From: an uncultured Gammaproteobacteria bacterium
GTDB lineage: Bacteria > Pseudomonadota > Gammaproteobacteria > GCA-001735895
Assembly: GCA_947260025.1 (NCBI GenBank)
Contig: CAMYON010000018.1
Span: 1 to 34,723, forward strand
Length of the DNA: 34,723 nt
Direction of reading: 5' to 3'
Shown here piece by piece: positions 23,848-30,876 of the stretch. The notes under the pieces are model-generated. The model saw only the letters and a list, made by a program, of their open reading frames with translations, ran no database searches and was not told the origin of the DNA. The stretch's first letter is position 1; every line of letters begins with the position of its first letter. Position numbers and translations under genes: made by a program.

Positions 23848-24790
23848 AGCGGCGACCCGAAAACGAGTAAAGCAGTACCAGCACCCACAACAGGGCACCG
23901 ACCGCGTATTTGACTTCGATCGACAACAGGGTGCTCGACGACCAGAAGGCTTCCAGAAAGGCGGCAATGACGAGCATCAGGAAGATACCGTAGAGCAACG
24001 GCACGACGTCGCGGCCGGCCTGCCGGAGCGAGTCGAGCCGGGTAAACTGGCCCGGGTTGATCAGCGCGTATCCGAGCCTGAGGCCGGCGGCGCCGCTAAA
24101 TACGATCGCGGTCAATTCAAACGAGCCGTGCCCGACCACGAAGGGATAAAAGGTATCGACATAGTCGAGCCGCGTCAGGTGCCCGGCGATACTGCCGATA
24201 AACATGCCGTTGAAAAACAGCACCAGCAGAGTACCGATGCCGAGCACCATGCCCCCGGCAAAGCAGCGAAACGCCACGCTGATGTTGTTCTTGATGTAAA
24301 ACCCGAACATGTAGATATCGGTATCCGCTTCGCGTTCCCGCCCCAGCTTGCGCGCTTCGGGATCGTACATGCGCTCTACCTGTCGCACCTGGGGCGCGTC
24401 GAGAATACTGTAAACCGCGGCTTCATCGAAAAAGGTCCAGGCGCCGGCAATCAATCCCGGCAGCACGAATACCAGGAAAGACAGCAGCACGAAATACCGA
24501 TGACGATAAATCGCGAGCGGAAAATCGCGCTTGAAGAAGGCGTAAAAGTTGAGCCGGGTTTCCGCGCGATAGCGATAGAGTTCGCGGTAGAGCGCCAGCA
24601 CCAGGTTGTTCAGCCGCTCCACCAGTGCCGCATCGTACAGCCGCTCCTTGGCAATCGCGAGATGCTGGCACAGCAGCAGGTAATTCTGCGCCAGGATTCG
24701 ACTGTTGTCGCCCTGGGCGGGTTTTTCCAGCGAATCCTCGATCTGCCGCCAGGTCGACTGATGCAGTTCTTCGAAACTGTGCTGTTTCAC
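23834..24790 (-). CDS. stage II sporulation protein M (SpoIIM)-like membrane protein
   Basis: A 318-residue protein with a cytoplasmic helical N-terminus and five or six membrane segments. The SpoIIM family signature is present: FGFYIKNNISVAFRCFAGGM, a GIGTLLVLFFNGMFIG helix, and HGSFELTAIVFSGAAGLRLG. In Firmicutes SpoIIM belongs to the peptidoglycan-remodelling complex of engulfment. Proteobacterial homologues in MoxR clusters have no known sporulation role and probably shape or regulate envelope complexes. It overlaps its upstream neighbour (RDD) by 4 bp. Confidence 0.88.
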   Translation of the reverse strand: MKQHSFEELHQSTWRQIEDSLEKPAQGDNSRILAQNYLLLCQHLAIAKERLYDAALVERLNNLVLALYRELYRYRAETRLNFYAFFKRDFPLAIYRHRYFVLLSFLVFVLPGLIAGAWTFFDEAAVYSILDAPQVRQVERMYDPEARKLGREREADTDIYMFGFYIKNNISVAFRCFAGGMVLGIGTLLVLFFNGMFIGSIAGHLTRLDYVDTFYPFVVGHGSFELTAIVFSGAAGLRLGYALINPGQFTRLDSLRQAGRDVVPLLYGIFLMLVIAAFLEAFWSSSTLLSIEVKYAVGALLWVLVLLYSFSGRRYGSR

Positions 24791-25473
24791 CGCAGCCCCA
24801 GAAACCAGGCGCCGATGCGATGTAATTGCCGTACCCCGTCATCGCCCTTCTGGTGGGTCACTCCCTCGAGGATATCGGCCAGTTCTTGCTGGCGTGGCCC
24901 CGAAAGCTGGGGACTTCGCTGCAGGAAGTCGATGATCGAAGTCTGCTCCGTGCGCAACAGCGGGGTCGACGGCGCCAGCGGTTCGATGTCCGGCACCGGG
25001 GCGGCGCGGGCCGACTCGCGCACGCTGATGACCAGGGTGCCGGCGGCCAGGTCGCCGAGCCGCTGAAAATGGCGGTTGGATAACATCGTTACCAGCCCCG
25101 CCAGGTAAAACAGCGGCAGGAAGTCGACCGTGCGTAACAGGTTGCGCACCAGCGAGGTACCGAGGCTGACCGGGGTCAGGTCGTCATTGATCACCGAGAT
25201 ACCGAGTGCTTTCTTGCCCGGGGTCTGACCCCGCCAGAACACTTCGAACAACACCGGGTAAAGCCACTCGATGGCAAACAGGAGTATCAGGAAGAATCCC
25301 CCGCCGACCCCGAAGGTGCCGAACGGGATCGACATCAGCGACAATACGAAAATGATAACGCCACGAATACAAAGATCGATGGCGAAGGCAAAAAACCGCG
25401 GGATCGGTCCGACGACCTGGGCATCGAGGTTGATGCCACCGGGTATCTCAACCCGATAACGTGTATCCAGCAA
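24787..25473 (-). CDS. RDD-family membrane protein
   Basis: A 228-residue protein with the RDD domain at about residues 18-160: RFFAFAIDLCIRGVIIFVL with the Arg and Asp that name the family, a WRGQTPGKKALGISVIND loop, and the NLLRTVDFLPLFYLAGLV helix ending in RLGDLAAGTLVI. The C-terminal 70 residues are soluble. RDD proteins are proposed to be channels or transport components, some of them cation antiporters. Position in the operon suggests a role in envelope complex function rather than a separate transporter. Confidence 0.9.
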   Translation of the reverse strand: MLDTRYRVEIPGGINLDAQVVGPIPRFFAFAIDLCIRGVIIFVLSLMSIPFGTFGVGGGFFLILLFAIEWLYPVLFEVFWRGQTPGKKALGISVINDDLTPVSLGTSLVRNLLRTVDFLPLFYLAGLVTMLSNRHFQRLGDLAAGTLVISVRESARAAPVPDIEPLAPSTPLLRTEQTSIIDFLQRSPQLSGPRQQELADILEGVTHQKGDDGVRQLHRIGAWFLGLR

Positions 25474-25484
25474 TAAACCCGTCC

Positions 25485-26237
25485 TTAATCTGCGAGGGTA
25501 TGAGCTTCAACCCCGAAGATCTTTTGGTAGATTATCGAAAACGTAAGTATCGTCCACGGGATAGTCCAGATCCAGCCAATTAGCGTGACAAAGCCAAGCA
25601 TGTTGATCAAACCTATCAGCAGCATCAGGCCAACCAGGCGAAACCATACCTTGGTGGTTGCCTTGCGCGAGGTTTCGAGAGCTCGCCAGGCACCCAGTTT
25701 CTTTTCGACAATCAGGGGCATCGAGTAAATATAGGCAAACATCAGGTAGATACCCGGCAACACCAGCAACACGAATCCGAGCATGATCATGATCGTCATG
25801 ATGACGTAGGCCAGAAACAGCGTACCCATAACACCAAAGTGCCTGAAAATCTCGCCGGCCGAAACCGACTTGCTGTTCGCATGGCGCATTGCCATAACCA
25901 TCACCGCTATGCTCATCGGCAAAGCGATCACGGTGATGACGATCTGGAAGACAAGGCTCAGAATACCCACCACACTCGGGTCGGCACCAGTATTGGAGAC
26001 GATGCCCGCGAACACGCCGAAGGCAATACCCAGGCCGATGAACACGGCGATGTACAACCCCAGCGCAATATGGCATTTCAGTTTAAAACCCTTGAGCCCG
26101 CGCCAGGCCTCGCCCAGCGATTCGAGCATGTTGACCTCGAAGTTACCGGCAATCGCGTCATCGATGTTGCCGCCGGCACGATCCGATTCGACACGCTGCG
26201 CAAGATCGGCTTCGGGTGTAGCGTAGATATCAGCCAT
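25485..26237 (-). CDS. multi-pass membrane protein, possible DUF975-like
   Basis: A 250-residue protein with a soluble N-terminus of about 50 residues and five or six hydrophobic helices (IALGLYIAVFIGLGIAFGVF, VFQIVITVIALPMSIAVMVM, GTLFLAYVIMTIMIMLGFVL, VGLMLLIGLINMLGFVTLIG, then WTIPWTILTFSIIYQKIFG). The order of helices and the PLIVEKKLGAWRALETSRKA loop resemble the DUF975/YesL-like integral membrane families, but no catalytic residues are visible. It is the first gene of the seven-gene operon, 11 bp before RDD, with AAGGGGT as ribosome site. Role unknown. Confidence 0.65.
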   Translation of the reverse strand: MADIYATPEADLAQRVESDRAGGNIDDAIAGNFEVNMLESLGEAWRGLKGFKLKCHIALGLYIAVFIGLGIAFGVFAGIVSNTGADPSVVGILSLVFQIVITVIALPMSIAVMVMAMRHANSKSVSAGEIFRHFGVMGTLFLAYVIMTIMIMLGFVLLVLPGIYLMFAYIYSMPLIVEKKLGAWRALETSRKATTKVWFRLVGLMLLIGLINMLGFVTLIGWIWTIPWTILTFSIIYQKIFGVEAHTLAD

Positions 26238-26273
26238 ATCTGACCCCTTTTTTTTCTACCAATAGTGTCAGGG

Positions 26274-26282
26274 AGTATAGCA
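26274..26282 (-). promoter_or_regulatory. extended -10 promoter of the seven-gene membrane operon
   Basis: On the minus strand TGCTATACT provides an extended -10 (TGnTATACT), 37 bp upstream of the first ATG. The -35 region is weak, as is usual for extended -10 promoters. It would drive the membrane protein, RDD, SpoIIM, DUF4129, DUF4350, moxR and DUF58 genes. Confidence 0.4.
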
Positions 26283-26323
26283 GGCTGTCACGGTTCCACC
26301 GGGCGCAGCGGCTGGCGCGTAGA

Positions 26324-27226
26324 TCAGGCTCCAGAACTGGAAGATTGCGCGGATTCGGCCTCCTGCATGATCCAGTCGCGGAATATCCTGATTGCCGAGC
26401 CGGGCGCCGACTGTGTGGGGTAAACCAGGAAATACCCGTAGTCGTCCAGGCTGACCGGCCGGTACTGGTAAAGGCGGTCTGCGCTGACTTCAGCATCCAC
26501 CAGGAAATCGTTTAGCGCGAAACCCTGCCCATCTATGACCGCCTGCACGCGTACGTTGGGATCGGGAATCACCAGGTCGTCCGAGCTGCCACTCCATTCG
26601 ATACCGGCGGCGGTAAACCAGTCCAGCCATGCCTTGCTGCCATCACGATCGTGCAGTAACGGGTGCCGCGCGACGACGGCCTCGATACCCTCGCGCTCGA
26701 TCTGGACACCGATTTCCCGGCTCGCCGTGAGCATCGCGGGACATGGAAAAATTATTTCGATCTCGAACTCCGGTTCTTGCCAGTCGCCTTTGCCCCAGCG
26801 CACCGCGAGGTCGAGTTCGTGCGAGCGCAAATCCATCAAATCGGTCAACGGCTGTATCCGCAGCCCGATTTCGGGATGATCGGTAATGAAATGCATCAAC
26901 CGCGGGGACAGCCAGCGCGACGCAAAATAGGTCGCCATGCCAATCGTAATACGGTCCCGCTCACCCTGCCCCAGGCGCGAAATTTCGCGTTCGACACTAT
27001 CGAACAGCGGTTTCGAAACCTCCAGCAGCTGTGCTCCCCTGTCAGTCAGCCTCAGGTTTCGCTGGGCTCGGGAAAACACTTCGAATCCGAGTTCGGATTC
27101 GAGCTGCTGGATCTGGTAGCTGACGGCGCCCTTGCTCAGGTTGAGCTCGCGCGCGGCATGCCCCATGTGCAAATGCCGCGCCACGATGGCAAAACTGCGT
27201 AAATTGTCATAGCCCCGGAAGCGCAT
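26324..27226 (-). CDS. LysR-family transcriptional regulator, GcvA-like
   Basis: A 300-residue LysR regulator. The helix-turn-helix region (about 15-60) contains AARELNLSKGAVSYQIQQLE and LGFEVFSRAQRNLRLTDRG, and the effector-binding domain starts near residue 92. The effector domain has the DLAVRWGKGDW motif of GcvA-type members. It is transcribed divergently from the GcvT-like and MttB-like genes across a 159-bp AT-rich gap with palindromes, the standard layout for a LysR activator of the opposite operon. The effector is probably a methylated amine or a C1-related metabolite, by inference from the target genes. Confidence 0.9.
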   Translation of the reverse strand: MRFRGYDNLRSFAIVARHLHMGHAARELNLSKGAVSYQIQQLESELGFEVFSRAQRNLRLTDRGAQLLEVSKPLFDSVEREISRLGQGERDRITIGMATYFASRWLSPRLMHFITDHPEIGLRIQPLTDLMDLRSHELDLAVRWGKGDWQEPEFEIEIIFPCPAMLTASREIGVQIEREGIEAVVARHPLLHDRDGSKAWLDWFTAAGIEWSGSSDDLVIPDPNVRVQAVIDGQGFALNDFLVDAEVSADRLYQYRPVSLDDYGYFLVYPTQSAPGSAIRIFRDWIMQEAESAQSSSSGA

Positions 27227-27252
27227 TTCTTCTGTTTAAATTATTTTAACAA

Positions 27253-27331
27253 AAAGATCAAATCTTTAGATTGGATAAGTCTACTAATTGTAAATAATAT
27301 TTGCCGATTATCGGGATTCATTTATGAATCC
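27253..27331. promoter_or_regulatory. LysR-type control region with two strong palindromes
   Basis: The AT-rich gap between the divergent lysR and gcvT-like genes holds AAAGAT-CAA-ATCTTT (27253-27267), a looser TAGA...TCTA dyad (27267-27283), and GGATTCAT-TT-ATGAATCC (27314-27331), a perfect 8-bp inverted repeat. The two strong dyads are about 60 bp apart, as expected for recognition and activation sites of a LysR tetramer. No strong sigma70 promoter is apparent for the gcvT-like gene, in keeping with activator dependence. Confidence 0.55.
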
Positions 27332-27385
27332 ACGACCAAATAAATTGTACATTCAAACAGGATCAGGCATCCGGGGGAGCAATCA

Positions 27386-28489
27386 ATGAGCGAACTTTCA
27401 CGCAAGTCGGCGCTGGCATCGAGGCATACCGCGCTGGGATCGGGACTGGAAGACTGGAACGACATGGGGACCGCGTGGAGCTACAACAGCAATCCCAACG
27501 ACGAACACGACGCGATCCGCGAAGCGGCCGGCACGTTCGACATGTCACCGCTTAAAAAGGTCTTCGTGCGCGGTCCGGATGCGGCTCGCGTCGTCGATCA
27601 CGTCATCACGCGCGACATGACGTCGATCAACCCGGGGCAATCCGCCTATGGCTCGATCCTGACCGAACAGGGCGCCGTGTGCGACGATGCGATCATCGCC
27701 AACAACGGCGATAAAGAATGGATGCATTGTCATGGCTCGGGCGAGAGCATGGAGCGCTTACAGGAATCGGCCGCGGGCCTCGATGTCGATATCGAACTCG
27801 ATGACGATTTGCACAATGTTTCGCTACAGGGCCCGAAGGCGTTGCAACTGCTGGATGCGCATACGTCGATCGACCTCGGCGCGATGCCGTATTTTCACCA
27901 CCAGCCAACCGAACTGTTCGGACACCACTGCCGCATCTCACGCACCGGGTATTCCGGCGAGCGTGGCTACGAAATCTTTGCCGGCGCCGCCGTCGTCGGC
28001 GACATCTGGGATCAGATCCTGGGGCATGGCGCCGATCTCGGTGTCATGCCCTGCTCTTTCGCCTCGCTCGACAAGGTTCGCATCGAGGCGGCGCTTTTGT
28101 TCTTCGGCTATGACATGACCGCCGAACACACGCCTTGGGAAGTTGGGCTCGGTTTTACCGTAAACCGCAACAAGGGTAACTTTCGCGGCAAGCAGGCGGT
28201 ACTCGAATCCGAGAGCAAGGAACGATTCCTCGCGGCCGGCATCGCCGTCGAACACGACGACGCGCTCGCGGGCGGAGAAACGCTGCATTTCGACGGTGAA
28301 GAGGTCGGCGTGATCAACAGCCCGTGCTGGTCGCATCGCATGAACAAATCTCTGGCGCTGGTTCACCTACGCCCCGACGCGACCGCTCCCGGAACCCGGC
28401 TGCAGGTGAAGAGCGAGGAATTTTCCGGAACCGCGGTTGTCGAGCGAATCCCGTTCTTCGATCCGGGCAAAGCCCGCACCCACGCCTGA
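27386..28489 (+). CDS. GcvT-family aminomethyltransferase-like protein
   Basis: A 367-residue tetrahydrofolate-binding protein of the GcvT/dimethylglycine dehydrogenase C-terminal family; the ATG follows GGGGGAGC. The N-terminal domain has FDMSPLKKVFVRGPDAARVVD, the central part has ISRTGYSGERGYEIF (family TGYTGExGYE), and the C-terminal barrel has SPCWSHRMNKSLALVHLRP. In glycine-cleavage T-protein an Asp in the ExD segment is essential; here the aligned stretch reads HGSGESMERL, apparently with Met122 in its place, so it is unlikely to be a housekeeping T-protein. No gcvH or gcvP is near. The MttB-like gene starts 8 bp downstream, so both probably cooperate in moving a methyl group to tetrahydrofolate. 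Confidence 0.85.
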   Translation: MSELSRKSALASRHTALGSGLEDWNDMGTAWSYNSNPNDEHDAIREAAGTFDMSPLKKVFVRGPDAARVVDHVITRDMTSINPGQSAYGSILTEQGAVCDDAIIANNGDKEWMHCHGSGESMERLQESAAGLDVDIELDDDLHNVSLQGPKALQLLDAHTSIDLGAMPYFHHQPTELFGHHCRISRTGYSGERGYEIFAGAAVVGDIWDQILGHGADLGVMPCSFASLDKVRIEAALLFFGYDMTAEHTPWEVGLGFTVNRNKGNFRGKQAVLESESKERFLAAGIAVEHDDALAGGETLHFDGEEVGVINSPCWSHRMNKSLALVHLRPDATAPGTRLQVKSEEFSGTAVVERIPFFDPGKARTHA

Positions 28490-28497
28490 AACAGGCG

Positions 28498-30024
28498 ATG
28501 GCGGCGACGACCACAGCAAGGCGCAGGCGCAGAACCCGCGAATCGATATCGCCCGCAGCAGCGGCGCCGGCATACCTGACCCGCCGAATCCCGGCCTACG
28601 AGCTGCTCGACGAGGAAGCGCTGACGCGGCTCGAGAATCACGCGGAATGGCTGCTGTCGGAGGTCGGCATCGAAATTCGGGACGACCCGGTTGCGCTGGA
28701 ACTGTTCCGCGAAGCCGGCGCCAGCGTCGATGGCGAGTTGCTGCGCTTCGACCGCGGCCACGCGCGCGCGCTATGTGCGACTGCGCCCGCAACCTACACC
28801 ATGCATGCGCGCAACCCGCAAAAGAATATCGAATTCGGCGGCAACCACCTGGTATTCGGCTCGGCTTACGGATCGCCTTTCGTCACCGACCTCGAACGTG
28901 GCCGACGCTACGCTACGCTCGAGGATTTTCAGAACTTCGTCAAACTGACCTACCTGAGCCCGTGGCTGCACCACCAGAGCGGTACTATTTGCGAGCCGGT
29001 CGACATTGCGGTCAACAAGCGTCATCTCGATATGGTGTACGCACACCTGCGCTTCTCCGATCAGCCCTTCATGGGATCGGTAACCGCACCCGAACGCGCC
29101 GAGGATTCGCTGGCGATGGCGCGCATCGTCTTCGGCGAGGCCTTCATGCAGGAAAATCTCGTCATCCAGGGCAACATCAACGTCAACTCGCCGCTGGTAT
29201 ACGACAACACCATGACCGCGGCGCTGCGAGTCTATGCCGCGGCCAACCAGGGCAACGTGATCTCACCCTTTATCATGGCCGGTGCGATGAGTCCGGTGAC
29301 GCAGCCCGCCCTGATCGCGCAGGCGCATGCCGAAGTCATGGTCGGGATCGCGCTGACGCAACTGGTGCGCCGCGGCGCCCCGGTGGTCTACGGCAGTTTT
29401 CTGACGACGATGGACCTGAAATCCGGCGCGCCTACCTTCGGCACCCCGGAGTCGACGCTGGCGACCCTGGCCATATCCCAGCTCAGCCGGCGCCTGGGCC
29501 TGCCGTTTCGCTGCGGCGGGCACCTGACCGCGTCCAAGCTGGCGGATGCGCAGGCGATGCAGGAATCGACCAACGCGATGAACCCGGCAATCATGGCGGG
29601 CGCGAATTTCATTTTCCAGGCGGCCGGTTGGCTCGAAAGCGGCCTGACTATCGGTTACGAGAAATTCGTCATGGACGCCGAGCAGTGCGGATCACTCGCA
29701 CGAGTCATCCAGGGAATCGAGATCGATACCGACCAGCTTGCCGGCGACGCTTACCGCGAGGCCGGCGTCGGCACCAACTTTTTGGGTGTCAGCCATACGA
29801 TGCAACATTATAGAAACGCCAACTATCGTGCGGATCTGTGCGACGCCAGCCCGTTCGAACAGTGGAGCGAAGCCGGTTGCAAGGACATGCAGCAACGAGC
29901 ATACGATCGCTGGAAGCAGCTACTGCGCGAATATCAGGCACCGCCGATTGATCCGTCAATCGACGAAGCACTGCTGGATTTCATCGCCAGGAAAAAAGAC
30001 TCGGTGGCAGACGCCTGGTATTGA
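28498..30024 (+). CDS. MttB-family (trimethylamine methyltransferase-like) protein, non-pyrrolysine
   Basis: A 508-residue member of the MttB superfamily (PF06253). I use ATG 28498 just after the GcvT stop; the open frame reaches back to 28324 but that part lies inside the previous gene. Family blocks include LLSEVGIEIRDDPVALELF, the EFGGNHLVFGSAYGSPFV region, QGNINVNSPLVYDN, SGAPTFGTPESTLATLAISQL and the C-terminal YRNANYRADLCDASPFEQW. There is no in-frame amber codon, so it lacks pyrrolysine, like MtgB, the glycine betaine methyltransferase. Non-Pyl members demethylate quaternary amines such as glycine betaine, carnitine or proline betaine. No corrinoid protein gene is present; the partner here is a GcvT-like protein. 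The N-terminus (RRRRRTRES) is Arg-rich. Confidence 0.87.
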   Translation: MAATTTARRRRRTRESISPAAAAPAYLTRRIPAYELLDEEALTRLENHAEWLLSEVGIEIRDDPVALELFREAGASVDGELLRFDRGHARALCATAPATYTMHARNPQKNIEFGGNHLVFGSAYGSPFVTDLERGRRYATLEDFQNFVKLTYLSPWLHHQSGTICEPVDIAVNKRHLDMVYAHLRFSDQPFMGSVTAPERAEDSLAMARIVFGEAFMQENLVIQGNINVNSPLVYDNTMTAALRVYAAANQGNVISPFIMAGAMSPVTQPALIAQAHAEVMVGIALTQLVRRGAPVVYGSFLTTMDLKSGAPTFGTPESTLATLAISQLSRRLGLPFRCGGHLTASKLADAQAMQESTNAMNPAIMAGANFIFQAAGWLESGLTIGYEKFVMDAEQCGSLARVIQGIEIDTDQLAGDAYREAGVGTNFLGVSHTMQHYRNANYRADLCDASPFEQWSEAGCKDMQQRAYDRWKQLLREYQAPPIDPSIDEALLDFIARKKDSVADAWY

Positions 30025-30092
30025 CCGGCACAGCAGCCCTGGTCAACCTCGCCGGGCAATGTTCGACCATACTACGTCACCGGGGAGAATAA

Positions 30093-30833
30093 CTACTTGT
30101 CGTAAGACTGCCTGCCAAAACCCGGCGGCGTCGTGCGACCAACGATAGCCTCGAGCAGTTCGAGCTCGTCGTTGCTGTGATTAATCACCGGCGCGGGCCG
30201 GATTCGAGTCCCCTTTTGCGACTGGCTGGTAATGTATCGCGGCTCGTCATGACTCTTGCTGACGATTAGCTCGCTATCATCGGGATCGTCGTTGGCGCTC
30301 ACGGCCACCTGGCCGTAACAGGTGCATAAATAAGTGAGTTCGGGTTCGACTTCGAGGTAAACGCCGGAGCCCCGAATGCCGATGGTCGCGGTGGAAGCGC
30401 TCATGCTGAGGCGCTGGCCCGAATCGCGTTTGGCGAATACCGATAACAATCTCCCGGCCAGTATCCTCAGGCTATCGATGAAAAAATCCGCGCCGCCAAT
30501 TTCGAGCTCACTGCCGCCGCGCAGGATAAACGAATCGCCCCCAACCGCAAAAATGACGTGCCCGCTGTCACCCGTACGCACCGTATCGCCGCCACGAATG
30601 CGGGTATTCATATTGGCGCGTCGACCGTTGACCAGGACTTCGTCCTCGAGTTTGTAAATCGACCTGCCGGCCTCGAGCCTTCTCGCCGCGCCGACGAACA
30701 GGCGTGCATAGGCAGGGTTCAATGACGACATCCCCAGCGCGCCGCAACACAGTAGCTGCATCACGCGAGCGCGCTTCCTCGGATCTTCCAGCGACAATCC
30801 ATCTTCCGCCAGGGTTTCGTAACCGGGTTTCAT
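30093..30833 (-). CDS. FecR-domain protein
   Basis: A 246-residue protein with a FecR domain at about 60-165: GRSIYKLEDEVLVNGRRANMNTRIRGGDTVRTGDSGHVIFAVG followed by SFILRGGSELEI, DSLRILAGRLLSVF and TATIGIRGSGVYLE (quoted in pieces). A hydrophobic stretch with a small-residue end (VMQLLCCGALGMSSLNPAYA, 24-43) after RKRAR could be an export signal, with the true start perhaps at residue 25. No sigma factor or TonB-dependent receptor gene is adjacent, so it is not a classic FecIR pair; stand-alone FecR proteins are often periplasmic. It converges with the MttB gene. Confidence 0.82.
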   Translation of the reverse strand: MKPGYETLAEDGLSLEDPRKRARVMQLLCCGALGMSSLNPAYARLFVGAARRLEAGRSIYKLEDEVLVNGRRANMNTRIRGGDTVRTGDSGHVIFAVGGDSFILRGGSELEIGGADFFIDSLRILAGRLLSVFAKRDSGQRLSMSASTATIGIRGSGVYLEVEPELTYLCTCYGQVAVSANDDPDDSELIVSKSHDEPRYITSQSQKGTRIRPAPVINHSNDELELLEAIVGRTTPPGFGRQSYDK

Positions 30834-30876
30834 GCGACGATGCTAAGGATAAAGCGATCGCTTTACCAGTTTAATG

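Noticed and set aside
21603..25066. Long plus-strand open frames (360, 449 and 414 codons) opposite the membrane operon
   Set aside because: They are antisense to well-supported DUF4350, DUF4129, SpoIIM and RDD genes, have low-complexity Arg/Gln/His-rich translations and no family motifs, as expected for GC-rich antisense frames.
28437..29813. A 458-codon plus-strand frame overlapping the MttB gene
   Set aside because: It is a +1 shadow of the MttB frame with an Arg-rich, repetitive translation; the MttB frame has all family blocks.
28498..30024. Possible pyrrolysine-containing trimethylamine methyltransferase
   Set aside because: The frame runs to its stop without an in-frame TAG, so it belongs to the non-pyrrolysine branch.
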